From Raineyella sp964528755 (GTDB lineage: Bacteria > Actinomycetota > Actinomycetes > Propionibacteriales > Propionibacteriaceae): 63,404 bases of DNA. Shown piece by piece: positions 50,055 through 57,766 of the stretch (position 1 is the stretch's first letter; the number at the start of each line of letters is the position of its first letter). The stretch lies in NCBI GenBank assembly GCA_964528755.1, contig CAZGWN010000007.1, positions 1-63,404 on the forward strand, written 5' to 3'. Position numbers and translations under genes: made by a program. The notes under the pieces were generated by a model that was not told the origin of the DNA, did not search any database, and saw only the letters and a list, made by a program, of their open reading frames with translations.

Positions 50055-52405
50055 CCATCCCGATCGACCGCGGGCCGGTCGCCGGCCCGCCTCCGCTGCG
50101 TGGACGACTGCGGGATCTCCTGGCCGGCAAGAAGATCGTGATGACCGGCGCCACCGGCTTCATCGGCCAGCAGTTGCTGTGGAAGATCCTCACCGAGCTG
50201 CCCGACACCACGCCCGCGGTGCTGGTACGCCGCAAGGGGTCGGCGTCGGCGCGGGACCGGGTGATCGCCCTGATGGGCAAGCCGATCTTCGGTGACCTGG
50301 TCCGGGCAGCCGGTGGCAAGGGCGAGCTGGTGGACACCCGGATCGAGGTCATCGAGGGCGACCTGCCGCACGTCCCGGCGCTGCCGGCCGACCTCGACAT
50401 CGTGCTGCACTGTGCCGGCGACGTGTCCTTCGATCCGCCGATCGACAAAGCCTTCGCCACCAACACGGTCGGCACCCGGGCACTGATGGAGGCGATGCTC
50501 GCCGCGGTCACCGGGCCCGACGGTCAGCTCACCCACGTCCCGCACTACGTGCATGTGTCCACCGCCTACACGGCGGGGCGGCGGCGCGGGATGATTCCCG
50601 AGGCCCCGCACGCCCACGACATCGACTACGACACCGAGACCCGCTGGGGACTGGCGCTGCACGACACGCTGGAGGCGGAGTCGCGCACGCCGGAGCGGCT
50701 GAGCAGGCTGCGCCGCCAGGCCGAGCGGGTGCATCGCAAGGCCGGTTACCTCACCACGGCCGCCGACACCGAGGCCCGCCGCCGATCCTGGGTCCAGGAC
50801 CGGCTCGTCGAGGCCGGCACCGAACGGGCGCGCTCCTTGGGCTGGACAGACTGCTACACCTTCACCAAGGCGTTGGGGGAGCGGGTGGTGGCCGACGTCG
50901 GGCGCGACATCCGGGTCTCGATCGTCCGTCCGGCGATCGTGGAGTCGTCGCTGCGCTACCCGTACCCGGGGTGGATCGAGGGCTTCAAGATGGCCGACCC
51001 GATCATCCTGGCGTACGGCAAGGGAAACATGACCGAGCTGCCGGCCTCGCCGGACGCGGTGATCGACATCGTGCCCTGCGACATGGTCGTCAACGCCACG
51101 CTGGCGGCCTGCGCCACCGAGCCCGAGATCGGCCGGCCGGTCTTCTACCACGTCAACTCCGGCGCCCGCAATCCGCTGACCTTCGCCCAGCTCTACGACT
51201 TCGTCCGCGGCTACTTCCTGGAGCATCCCCTGTCGCCGGGCAACCGGGGCGCGGCGCTGCTGCCGACCTGGAGCTTCCCGGGCGCGCAGAAGGTCGACCA
51301 GTTGCTGCGGACCTCCACCAAGGCGTACGAGTTCGCCGACATGGCGCTGAAGGTCGCGCCGCGGGTGGAGGTCTTCCGCAAACTCGCCCGTGACCTCGAC
51401 AAGGGCGGCTCCCAGATCGCCTTCCTGCGTCGCTACCTGTCGATCTACGGGGAGTACCTCCGCTCGGAGGTGACCTACCTCGACGACAACACCCTGGCGC
51501 TCAACGACATGCTCGACCCGGCCGACCGGGATGTCTTCGCCTTCGACTCCTCGACCTACGACTGGTACCACTACCTCATCGAGGTGCATGTGCCGTCGAT
51601 CACCAAGCCGGTGCGCCGGATGGAGGAACTCAAGCGGCGCCGCAATGCCCGCCCGGCGACGTACCGGACGCTCAAGCCGGCGGAGCGGCCCGGCACCGTG
51701 CTGGCGGCGTTCGACCTGGACGGGACCGTGCTCAACTCCGACGTGGTCCGCAGCTACCTGTGGGCCCGGTTGCCCGAACTCGACGCGTGGGGGCGGACCC
51801 GCGAGGTGGTCACCCTCGCCCGGGACCTGCCCGGCCTGCTGTGGGCGGAGAACCGGGACCGCGGTGCCTTCCTGCGTGCCCTCTACCGGCGCTATCGCGG
51901 AGCCGACCTGGCGGCACTGGAACACTTCGTGGACACCGGACTGTCCGAGGTCATTCTCGATCACGTCGCCCCCGAGGCGGTCCGCCGGCTGCGCGAGCAC
52001 CGCGCGATGGGCCACGTGACGGTCCTGCTGACCGGCACCATCCGGCCCTTCACCCGCCCGCTGGCACCGCTGTTCGACGAGATCGTCGCCGCCGACCCCG
52101 ACACCGACGCGCACGGACGGTGCACCGGCTATCTCACCGGCCCGCCGCTGGTGGGTGAGTCGCGGCCGGCCTGGCTGGCCCACTATGCCGCCGGACGGGG
52201 CATCGACCTGTCGGCCAGCTATGCGTACGCGGACTCCCACGCCGACGAGTCCATGCTGCGGGCCGTCGGCAACCCCGTGGCGGTCAACCCCGACGTGCCA
52301 CTCATGCGGATCGCCCAGGCCGAGCACTGGTCCATCGTGGAGTGGAGCTCCCACACCGCCGGCAGTCGCCGACCCCGGCGGTCCGGCGCCCAGAGGAGGA
52401 ACTGA
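50051..52405 (+). CDS. Acyl-CoA-reductase-like SDR fused to a HAD hydrolase
   Basis: The 784-residue protein joins two enzymes. Residues about 25-520 form an extended short-chain dehydrogenase of the fatty-acyl-CoA reductase (male-sterility NAD-binding) type. It has GATGFIGQQLL at 31-41, HCAGDVSFD, HVSTAYTAG, and the YxxxK pair in CYTFTKALGE near 268. Residues about 553-770 form a HAD-IB phosphatase: DLDGTVLNSD near 556, LLTGTIRPFT, and the acidic YADSHADESML. A fatty alcohol or aldehyde product is possible, with the HAD domain acting on a phosphorylated lipid or head group, but neither substrate is known. It overlaps priA by four bases and a LarA-like gene follows. Confidence 0.85.
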   Translation: MTIPIDRGPVAGPPPLRGRLRDLLAGKKIVMTGATGFIGQQLLWKILTELPDTTPAVLVRRKGSASARDRVIALMGKPIFGDLVRAAGGKGELVDTRIEVIEGDLPHVPALPADLDIVLHCAGDVSFDPPIDKAFATNTVGTRALMEAMLAAVTGPDGQLTHVPHYVHVSTAYTAGRRRGMIPEAPHAHDIDYDTETRWGLALHDTLEAESRTPERLSRLRRQAERVHRKAGYLTTAADTEARRRSWVQDRLVEAGTERARSLGWTDCYTFTKALGERVVADVGRDIRVSIVRPAIVESSLRYPYPGWIEGFKMADPIILAYGKGNMTELPASPDAVIDIVPCDMVVNATLAACATEPEIGRPVFYHVNSGARNPLTFAQLYDFVRGYFLEHPLSPGNRGAALLPTWSFPGAQKVDQLLRTSTKAYEFADMALKVAPRVEVFRKLARDLDKGGSQIAFLRRYLSIYGEYLRSEVTYLDDNTLALNDMLDPADRDVFAFDSSTYDWYHYLIEVHVPSITKPVRRMEELKRRRNARPATYRTLKPAERPGTVLAAFDLDGTVLNSDVVRSYLWARLPELDAWGRTREVVTLARDLPGLLWAENRDRGAFLRALYRRYRGADLAALEHFVDTGLSEVILDHVAPEAVRRLREHRAMGHVTVLLTGTIRPFTRPLAPLFDEIVAADPDTDAHGRCTGYLTGPPLVGESRPAWLAHYAAGRGIDLSASYAYADSHADESMLRAVGNPVAVNPDVPLMRIAQAEHWSIVEWSSHTAGSRRPRRSGAQRRN

Positions 52406-52406
52406 G

Positions 52407-53939
52407 ATGTCGCGACCCGGCTTTGTGCTCGAGGTGGACGACCGCACGCCCGCCCTGCTCGTCGGCGACGGTGCCGCCGGCCGGCTCGTCCGGCTGCCGC
52501 GGGGCACCCAGGTGGTCTACCCGAACGAGGCGGACCAGAGCCTGCTCGATGCCGACCGGACCATTGCCGCGGCGCTGGCCGCGCCCGACGGCGCGGAGCC
52601 GCTGGCCGCGCTGCTGCACCCCGGCACGGTGCTGACCGTCGTGGTCACCGGCCTGGACGTCGCGCCGATGGCCGACGACATCCGACGCCGGGCCGTCGAG
52701 GCCGTGCTCGACGCCGCGGCGGCTGCCCACGTCGACGACATCCGGGTGCTCATCCCGGTCGGCCCGGGTCGGCGGCTGCGCCGCTCCGAACTCGTCGCGG
52801 TCCTCGGCCCGCGGGTTGTCGACGCGCTGGCCCCCGACCACCTCATCGTTCAGCACGACCTCACCGACGACCTGGCCGACCTCGGCGCCACCGCGGCGGG
52901 GGAGCCGGTCACGGTCAACGCCCGGCTCGCCGCGTCGGACCTGGTCGTCACCGTCAACGTCGTTCGTACGCCTGCCGGCGCCGGCGTCGGCGGGATCGTG
53001 GAGGGGGCCAGCGGGCCGGAGACGCTGCGCGCGATCCATGGCCACGTCGCCGACCTGGCGGCCGGCGAGCGGATTGCCGACGTCATCGCCCGGGGCCTGC
53101 CGGTGTGGGCGATCGACGTGGTGACCGACCAGCACGCCGAGGCGCCCCGATTCCGCTACCTCACCCGCCGGGAGTGGGAGTGGAACCTCACCGACCGGTT
53201 CACCCAGCGGGCCGCGAGGGCCCTCGGCCCGCAGGCCCACCGGGCGATCTGGGAGTCCGGGCACGCCCGGGGCACCGTCGCCCTGCACGCCGGTGACCCG
53301 GCCGCGGTGGCGGCGGCGACCCGCCGGACCCTGGCCGGCCAGCAGGACGTCGGGATCGATCGCGTGGCCGACGTGGTCCTGCTCAACGTGCCCGGCCGGA
53401 CGCCGTACAACATCGGCGAGCCGGCCACCCCGCTGACGGCCGCCTGGTCGGTGCTCGCCGGGCTGGACCTGCCCGGCGGGCCCCTCCGGCCCGGCGGGGC
53501 GGTCATCGTGCGCCACCCGCTGTCGCCGGACGGGAGCCCGACCGAGCACCAGGCCACCGGCGACTTCCTCACCCAGGTGCTGAGCGAGACCCGCGACCCG
53601 GCCGAGATCCACGACCGGTTCGAGGAGCGCTTCGCCACGGACGCCTGGTATGCGCACATTCATCGCGCCGAGTACGCCTTCGCCGGTATCCTGCCGGTGT
53701 TCCAGTGGTATGCCATCGCGCGGGCGGCGGCCTACTGCGGGGACATCGTCTGGGTCGGTGCGGACCGGGCGAGCGCGGCCCGGATGGGCATGCGCGCGGC
53801 CACCACGCTGGCCGATGCCCTCGAGATCGTCTCCAACCGGGTCGGCCCGGAGCCGGTGATCTCCTACCTGCACTCGGGCCCGACGATGCGCGTGACGCTC
53901 GACCCGGAGCAGACGGCGGACCCGGATCAGGGGAGGTGA
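52407..53939 (+). CDS. LarA-like (DUF2088) lactate-racemase-domain protein
   Basis: The 510-residue protein resembles the nickel-pincer lactate racemase superfamily in its N-terminal part (IRVLIPVGPGRRLRRSELV, HDLTDDLADLGATAAGEPV) and in its C-terminal half (AIARAAAYCGDIVWVGADRA, SYLHSGPTMRVTL). It has about 80 residues more than LarA. Related families include 2-hydroxyacid racemases and epimerases. No larB, larC or larE gene for the pincer cofactor is in the window. ATG at 52407 follows GAGGAGGA and lies one base after the previous stop, so the two genes share an operon. The substrate is unknown. Confidence 0.78.
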   Translation: MSRPGFVLEVDDRTPALLVGDGAAGRLVRLPRGTQVVYPNEADQSLLDADRTIAAALAAPDGAEPLAALLHPGTVLTVVVTGLDVAPMADDIRRRAVEAVLDAAAAAHVDDIRVLIPVGPGRRLRRSELVAVLGPRVVDALAPDHLIVQHDLTDDLADLGATAAGEPVTVNARLAASDLVVTVNVVRTPAGAGVGGIVEGASGPETLRAIHGHVADLAAGERIADVIARGLPVWAIDVVTDQHAEAPRFRYLTRREWEWNLTDRFTQRAARALGPQAHRAIWESGHARGTVALHAGDPAAVAAATRRTLAGQQDVGIDRVADVVLLNVPGRTPYNIGEPATPLTAAWSVLAGLDLPGGPLRPGGAVIVRHPLSPDGSPTEHQATGDFLTQVLSETRDPAEIHDRFEERFATDAWYAHIHRAEYAFAGILPVFQWYAIARAAAYCGDIVWVGADRASAARMGMRAATTLADALEIVSNRVGPEPVISYLHSGPTMRVTLDPEQTADPDQGR

Positions 53940-53946
53940 CCCAGCG

Positions 53947-54165
53947 ATGAACGACCGTGCCTCGGCCGACCTCACCGGCGGACGACCGCCCGATCCCGGC
54001 GGGCCCGCGAGTGCCGACGAGCCCGCCTGGATCTCCCGGTTCACCGGGGCGACCGCCGCCCCGACGGACCCGCAGGCACCACCCTGGCGGCGCCGCTGGG
54101 CGCGGACCGCGCCCGCCACCCCCGACCACCCGACCATCTGGGGCCACGCGCCCCGACATGACTGA
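53947..54165 (+). CDS. Small Pro/Ala-rich protein, unknown function
   Basis: This 72-residue protein is rich in Pro, Ala and Arg, with AWISRFTGATAAP in the middle and WRRRWARTAPA after it. It looks largely disordered, with no membrane helix. A GGGAGGTGA site lies eight bases before the ATG and spacing to neighbours is seven and twelve bases, so it is probably translated. No family is recognised. Confidence 0.55.
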   Translation: MNDRASADLTGGRPPDPGGPASADEPAWISRFTGATAAPTDPQAPPWRRRWARTAPATPDHPTIWGHAPRHD

Positions 54166-54177
54166 CAGGAGACGCCC

Positions 54178-54945
54178 ATGAGCGGACACTCCAAGTGGGC
54201 CACCACCAAGCACAAGAAGGCGGCCATCGACGCCAAGCGCGGCAAGCTGTTCGCCAAGCTGATCAAGAACATCGAGGTCGCCGCCCGCGTCGGCGGCGGG
54301 GACCCGGGCGGCAACCCGACCCTGTACGACGCGATCCAGAAGGCGAAGAAGTCCTCGGTGCCCAACGACAACATCGACCGCGCCGTCAAGCGCGGTGCCG
54401 GTGAGGGCTCCGACGCGGTCAACTACGAGACGATCATGTACGAGGCGTACGCAGCCGGCGGCACCGCCCTGCTCATCGAGTGCCTCACCGACAACCGCAA
54501 CCGGGCCGCCTCCGACGTCCGGGTCGCGATCACCCGCAACGGCGGCACCATCGCCGACCCGGGCTCGACCTCCCGGCTGTTCCAGCGCAAGGGAGTGGTC
54601 GAGGTCGCCAAGAAGCAGGACAAGCGGACGATCACCGAGGACGAGGTCCTGGAGGCGGCGCTGGATGCCGGCGCCGAGGACGTCCAGGACAATGGCGAGA
54701 CCCTGCGGGTCATCTCCGATCCCAACGATGTCGTCGAGGTCCGCAAGGCCATCCAGGCGGCCGATATCGACTACGAGTCGGCGGAGGTCGAGTTCGTGCC
54801 CGACTTCCTCCAGCCGGTCGACCTGGAGACCTTCGAGAAGATCGACAAGCTGGTCGACGCGATCGACGACCTCGACGACGTCCAGAACGTCTTCGGCAAC
54901 TACGAGCCCGACGAGGCCGCCCAGGCGGCCCTGGCGGAGGACTGA
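54178..54945 (+). CDS. yebC: YebC/PmpR family protein (TACO1-like)
   Basis: The 255-residue protein is a full-length YebC family member. It has the N-terminal MSGHSKWATTKHKKAAIDAKR, then AVKRGAGEG, YEAYAAGGTALLIECLTDN and GTIADPGSTSRLFQRKG. Members have been described as transcription regulators and as translation factors that relieve ribosome stalling. ATG at 54178 follows CAGGAGA. Its TGA (54943-54945) is in the same reading frame as the downstream ruvC, separated only by non-start codons. Confidence 0.96.
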   Translation: MSGHSKWATTKHKKAAIDAKRGKLFAKLIKNIEVAARVGGGDPGGNPTLYDAIQKAKKSSVPNDNIDRAVKRGAGEGSDAVNYETIMYEAYAAGGTALLIECLTDNRNRAASDVRVAITRNGGTIADPGSTSRLFQRKGVVEVAKKQDKRTITEDEVLEAALDAGAEDVQDNGETLRVISDPNDVVEVRKAIQAADIDYESAEVEFVPDFLQPVDLETFEKIDKLVDAIDDLDDVQNVFGNYEPDEAAQAALAED

Positions 54946-54948
54946 ACC

Positions 54949-55548
54949 GTCGATCAGGTACGTGTCCTCGGCATCGACCCGGGGCTGACCCGGTGCGGAT
55001 TCGGCGTCGTCGACGGCGACCGCTCCCGCCGGTGCGCCCTGGTCGATGTCGGGGTCGTCCGCACCCCGGTCGACGCCGCCACCCCGTCCCGGCTGCTCCG
55101 GCTGGAGCAGGGCATCGAGACGCTGATCGGGCGCCACCGGCCGGACGTCGTGGCGATCGAACAGGTGTTCGCCCAGCACAACAATCCGACCGTCATCGGT
55201 ACCGCGCAGGCCGCCGGTGTCGCCATGCTGCTCGGCGCCCGGCACGGCCTGCCGGTGGCGCTGCACACCCCCTCGGAGGTGAAGGCGGCGGTGACCGGGT
55301 CGGGCCGGGCGGACAAGCGTCAGGTGACCGCGATGGTGACCCGGATCCTGCGGATGACCGAATCCCCGCGACCCGCCGACGCCGCCGACGCGGTCGCCCT
55401 TGCGATCTGCCACCTGTGGCGTACGGCCCTGGAGCTGTCCGATGCCGACGGCCGGGCCGGCGTGACCGGCGCGGCCGCGCCGAACCGGTGGCAGCAGGCC
55501 GTCGAGGCCCACCGGGGCCGTACGTCATGGCAGGAGCCGAACCGATGA
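54949..55548 (+). CDS. ruvC: Crossover junction endodeoxyribonuclease RuvC with no canonical start codon
   Basis: RuvC cuts Holliday junctions together with RuvAB. Catalytic residues are all present: D10 in VLGIDPGLTRCG, E71 in AIEQVF, and D144/D147 in PADAADAVALAICH. The frame from the yebC TGA reads ACC GTC GAT CAG GTA CGT GTC, with no ATG, GTG or TTG. The first canonical start is the GTG at 55150, which would delete the first catalytic aspartate. GTC at 54949 is given here because it stands eight bases after GGAGG; GTA at 54958 corresponds to the usual N-terminus MRVLGIDPG. A base change or sequencing error, a rare start codon, or TGA readthrough are the options. The stop overlaps ruvA. 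Confidence 0.8.
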   Translation, partial: VDQVRVLGIDPGLTRCGFGVVDGDRSRRCALVDVGVVRTPVDAATPSRLLRLEQGIETLIGRHRPDVVAIEQVFAQHNNPTVIGTAQAAGVAMLLGARHGLPVALHTPSEVKAAVTGSGRADKRQVTAMVTRILRMTESPRPADAADAVALAICHLWRTALELSDADGRAGVTGAAAPNRWQQAVEAHRGRTSWQEPNR

Positions 55549-56153
55549 TCGCCCACCTCGCCGGAACCGTGACCGCTGTCACGGCCACCAGCGCCGTCAT
55601 CGACGTCGGGGGGGTCGGTCTGGAGGCCCGCTGCACCGCCCGGGCGCTCGCCGCCCTGCGGATCGGCCAACCCGGCCGGATCGAGACGTCCTTCCAGCTC
55701 CGTCAGGACCAGTTCGCCCTGTACGGGTTCGTGGACGCCACCGAGCGGGAGGCCTTCGAGATGCTGCTGGGGGTCAACTCGGTGGGCCCGAAATTGGCCC
55801 TGGCCGCACTGTCCCTGCTCGACCCGCCTGCGTTGGTGGCCGCGATCACGACCGAGGACATCCGGACCCTCACCCGGATCCCCGGCGTCGGCCGCAAGTC
55901 CGCCGAGCGGATGGTGGTGGAACTCAAGGACAAGGTCGTCACCCTCGGCGTCACCCCCGCCGGCGGCGCCGCTCCGGTCACCCCGGCCGTGCCGTTGTGG
56001 CGGGAGCAGGTGAGCAGCGGCCTGGAAGGGCTGGGCTGGTCGGCCAAGGACGCCGAACTCGCCTGCGACGCGGTCGAGCCGATGGTTGCCGAGAATCCGT
56101 CCATCGGCGTGGCAGAGTTGATGAGAGCGGCCCTGCAGTCGCTGGCCCGCTGA
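55545..56153 (+). CDS. ruvA: Holliday junction branch migration protein RuvA
   Basis: RuvA binds Holliday junctions and loads the RuvB motor. The 202 residues show the OB-fold N-terminus (MIAHLAGTVTAVTATSAVIDVGG-like segment), the FQLRQDQFALYGF strand, tandem HhH motifs (LLGVNSVGPKLALAAL and LTRIPGVGRKSAERMVVEL) and the C-terminal three-helix domain that contacts RuvB. ATG at 55545 overlaps ruvC as ATGA. Confidence 0.96.
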   Translation: MIAHLAGTVTAVTATSAVIDVGGVGLEARCTARALAALRIGQPGRIETSFQLRQDQFALYGFVDATEREAFEMLLGVNSVGPKLALAALSLLDPPALVAAITTEDIRTLTRIPGVGRKSAERMVVELKDKVVTLGVTPAGGAAPVTPAVPLWREQVSSGLEGLGWSAKDAELACDAVEPMVAENPSIGVAELMRAALQSLAR

Positions 56154-56169
56154 ACCGGAGGGGAGGGTC

Positions 56170-57201
56170 GTGACGAACCGAGGCACGGTCGACCCGTACG
56201 CCACACCCGAGGACACCGCGGTCGAGGCGGCCCTGAGGCCTGCCCGGCTGGCCGATTTCGAGGGCCAGCCGCGGGTGAGTGCCCAACTCGGGCTGGTGCT
56301 CGCCGCCGCCCGCCAACGCGGCACCACGCCCGACCACGTCCTGCTGTCCGGGCCGCCGGGGCTCGGCAAGACCACACTCGCGATGATCATCGCGGCCGAG
56401 ATGGGCGTCCCGCTGCGGATCTCGTCGGGGCCGGCGATCCAGCACGCCGGTGACCTCGCCGCCGTCCTGTCCGGGCTGGTCGAGGGTGAGGTCTTCTTCC
56501 TCGACGAGATCCACCGGATGTCCAAACCCGCCGAGGAGATGCTCTACCTGGCGATGGAGGACTATCGGGTCGATGTCGTGGTCGGCAAGGGGCCCGGCGC
56601 GACCGCCATCCCGATCGAGATCCCGCACTTCACCCTGGTCGGTGCCACCACCCGGTCCGGCCTGCTGCCCGGTCCGCTGCGGGACCGGTTCGGGATGACC
56701 GCCCAGCTCGAGTTCTATCAACCCGAGGCGCTGGAGCGGATCGTCCAGCGCTCCGCCCACGTCCTCGACACCCCGGTCGAGGCCGATGCCGGCGCCGAGA
56801 TCGCCCGCCGTTCCCGCGGCACCCCGAGGATCGCCAACAGGTTGTTGCGCCGGGTCCGGGACTACGCCCAGGTGCACGGCGACGGCCGGGTCGACCTCGG
56901 CACCGCCCGGGCGGCCCTGGACCTCTACGAGGTCGACGAACTCGGTCTGGACCGCCTCGATCGTGGCGTCCTCACCGCGCTGTGCCGCCGCTTCGGCGGG
57001 GGACCGGTCGGCCTGTCGACCCTCGCCATCGCCGTCGGGGAGGAGCCCGACACCGTCGAGGAGGTGGCGGAGCCCTTCCTCGTCCGCCAGGGGTTCATGA
57101 TGCGCACCCCGCGCGGCCGGGTGGCCACCGCGGCCGGCTTCGCGCACCTGGGAATGCCCGCCCCCACCACGGACCACGGCACACCCAGCCTCTGGGGCTA
57201 G
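56170..57201 (+). CDS. ruvB: Holliday junction branch migration ATPase RuvB
   Basis: RuvB is the AAA+ motor of branch migration. The 343-residue protein has Walker A GPPGLGKTTL near residue 62, Walker B VFFLDEIHR, sensor I GATTRSG, the arginine finger in PLRDRFGM, sensor II GTPRIANRLLRRVRD, and the C-terminal winged helix ending MRTPRGRVAT. GTG at 56170 follows GGAGGGGAGG. Sixteen bases separate it from ruvA. Confidence 0.97.
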   Translation: MTNRGTVDPYATPEDTAVEAALRPARLADFEGQPRVSAQLGLVLAAARQRGTTPDHVLLSGPPGLGKTTLAMIIAAEMGVPLRISSGPAIQHAGDLAAVLSGLVEGEVFFLDEIHRMSKPAEEMLYLAMEDYRVDVVVGKGPGATAIPIEIPHFTLVGATTRSGLLPGPLRDRFGMTAQLEFYQPEALERIVQRSAHVLDTPVEADAGAEIARRSRGTPRIANRLLRRVRDYAQVHGDGRVDLGTARAALDLYEVDELGLDRLDRGVLTALCRRFGGGPVGLSTLAIAVGEEPDTVEEVAEPFLVRQGFMMRTPRGRVATAAGFAHLGMPAPTTDHGTPSLWG

Positions 57202-57204
57202 ACT
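57199..57204 (+). promoter_or_regulatory. -10 candidate for yajC-secDF
   Basis: TAGACT at 57199-57204 overlaps the ruvB stop codon TAG and would start transcription near 57211, giving yajC-secD-secF-apt a promoter separate from ruv. The spacing to the yajC ATG leaves about 37 bases with a GTGAGAG ribosome-binding site. Confidence 0.35.
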
Positions 57205-57247
57205 CACGCTGTCCGCCCGTCAGTCCCGACGACCCGAAGTGAGAGAT

Positions 57248-57754
57248 ATGCCGAACAACGTGGGCACGCTGCTGATGATCGTGCTCTTCATCGCGCTGGG
57301 CTACTTCATGCTGGTCCGGCCCGCGAGGGTGCAGCAGCGCAAGCACGCCGAGATGATGAAGGATCTGGAACCGGGGGCGCGGGTGATGACGCAGATCGGC
57401 GTCTACGGCACGCTGCTCGAACTGGGCGACGTCCAGGCCCGGATCGAGGTCGCACCCGACGTGGTGATCACCATCGACAAGCGTCTCCTCACCGGCGTGG
57501 TTCCGCGCAGCCGCGACGAGTTCTGGGACTACCCCGACGAGCCCGCCGAACTCGGGCAGGAATCGACCGACGACACGGTCGAGGGTGAGGGCACGGTCGA
57601 GGGTGAGATCGCGCGGGAGCCCGCCGACAGGACCGACGAGGCACCCGCCGACCAGGAGCGCGCCGAGCTCGACGAACCCCAGCCCGACGAACCCCGGCCC
57701 GACGAGCCGCGTCCCGACGAGCCGCAGGACGGACCGTCCGAGCGGAAGGCCTGA
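57248..57754 (+). CDS. yajC: Preprotein translocase subunit YajC
   Basis: YajC is the accessory membrane subunit of the SecDF-YajC complex. The protein has one membrane helix at residues 6-24 (LLMIVLFIALGYFMLVRP), the conserved QQRKHAEMMKDLEPGARVMT, and VAPDVVITIDKRLLTGV. The 168 residues are longer than usual because of an acidic tail with repeated PDEPR units near the end. ATG at 57248 follows GAAGTGAGAG; the GTG at 57239 is too close to that site. Confidence 0.94.
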   Translation: MPNNVGTLLMIVLFIALGYFMLVRPARVQQRKHAEMMKDLEPGARVMTQIGVYGTLLELGDVQARIEVAPDVVITIDKRLLTGVVPRSRDEFWDYPDEPAELGQESTDDTVEGEGTVEGEIAREPADRTDEAPADQERAELDEPQPDEPRPDEPRPDEPQDGPSERKA

Positions 57755-57766
57755 ACCCCACCTCCC

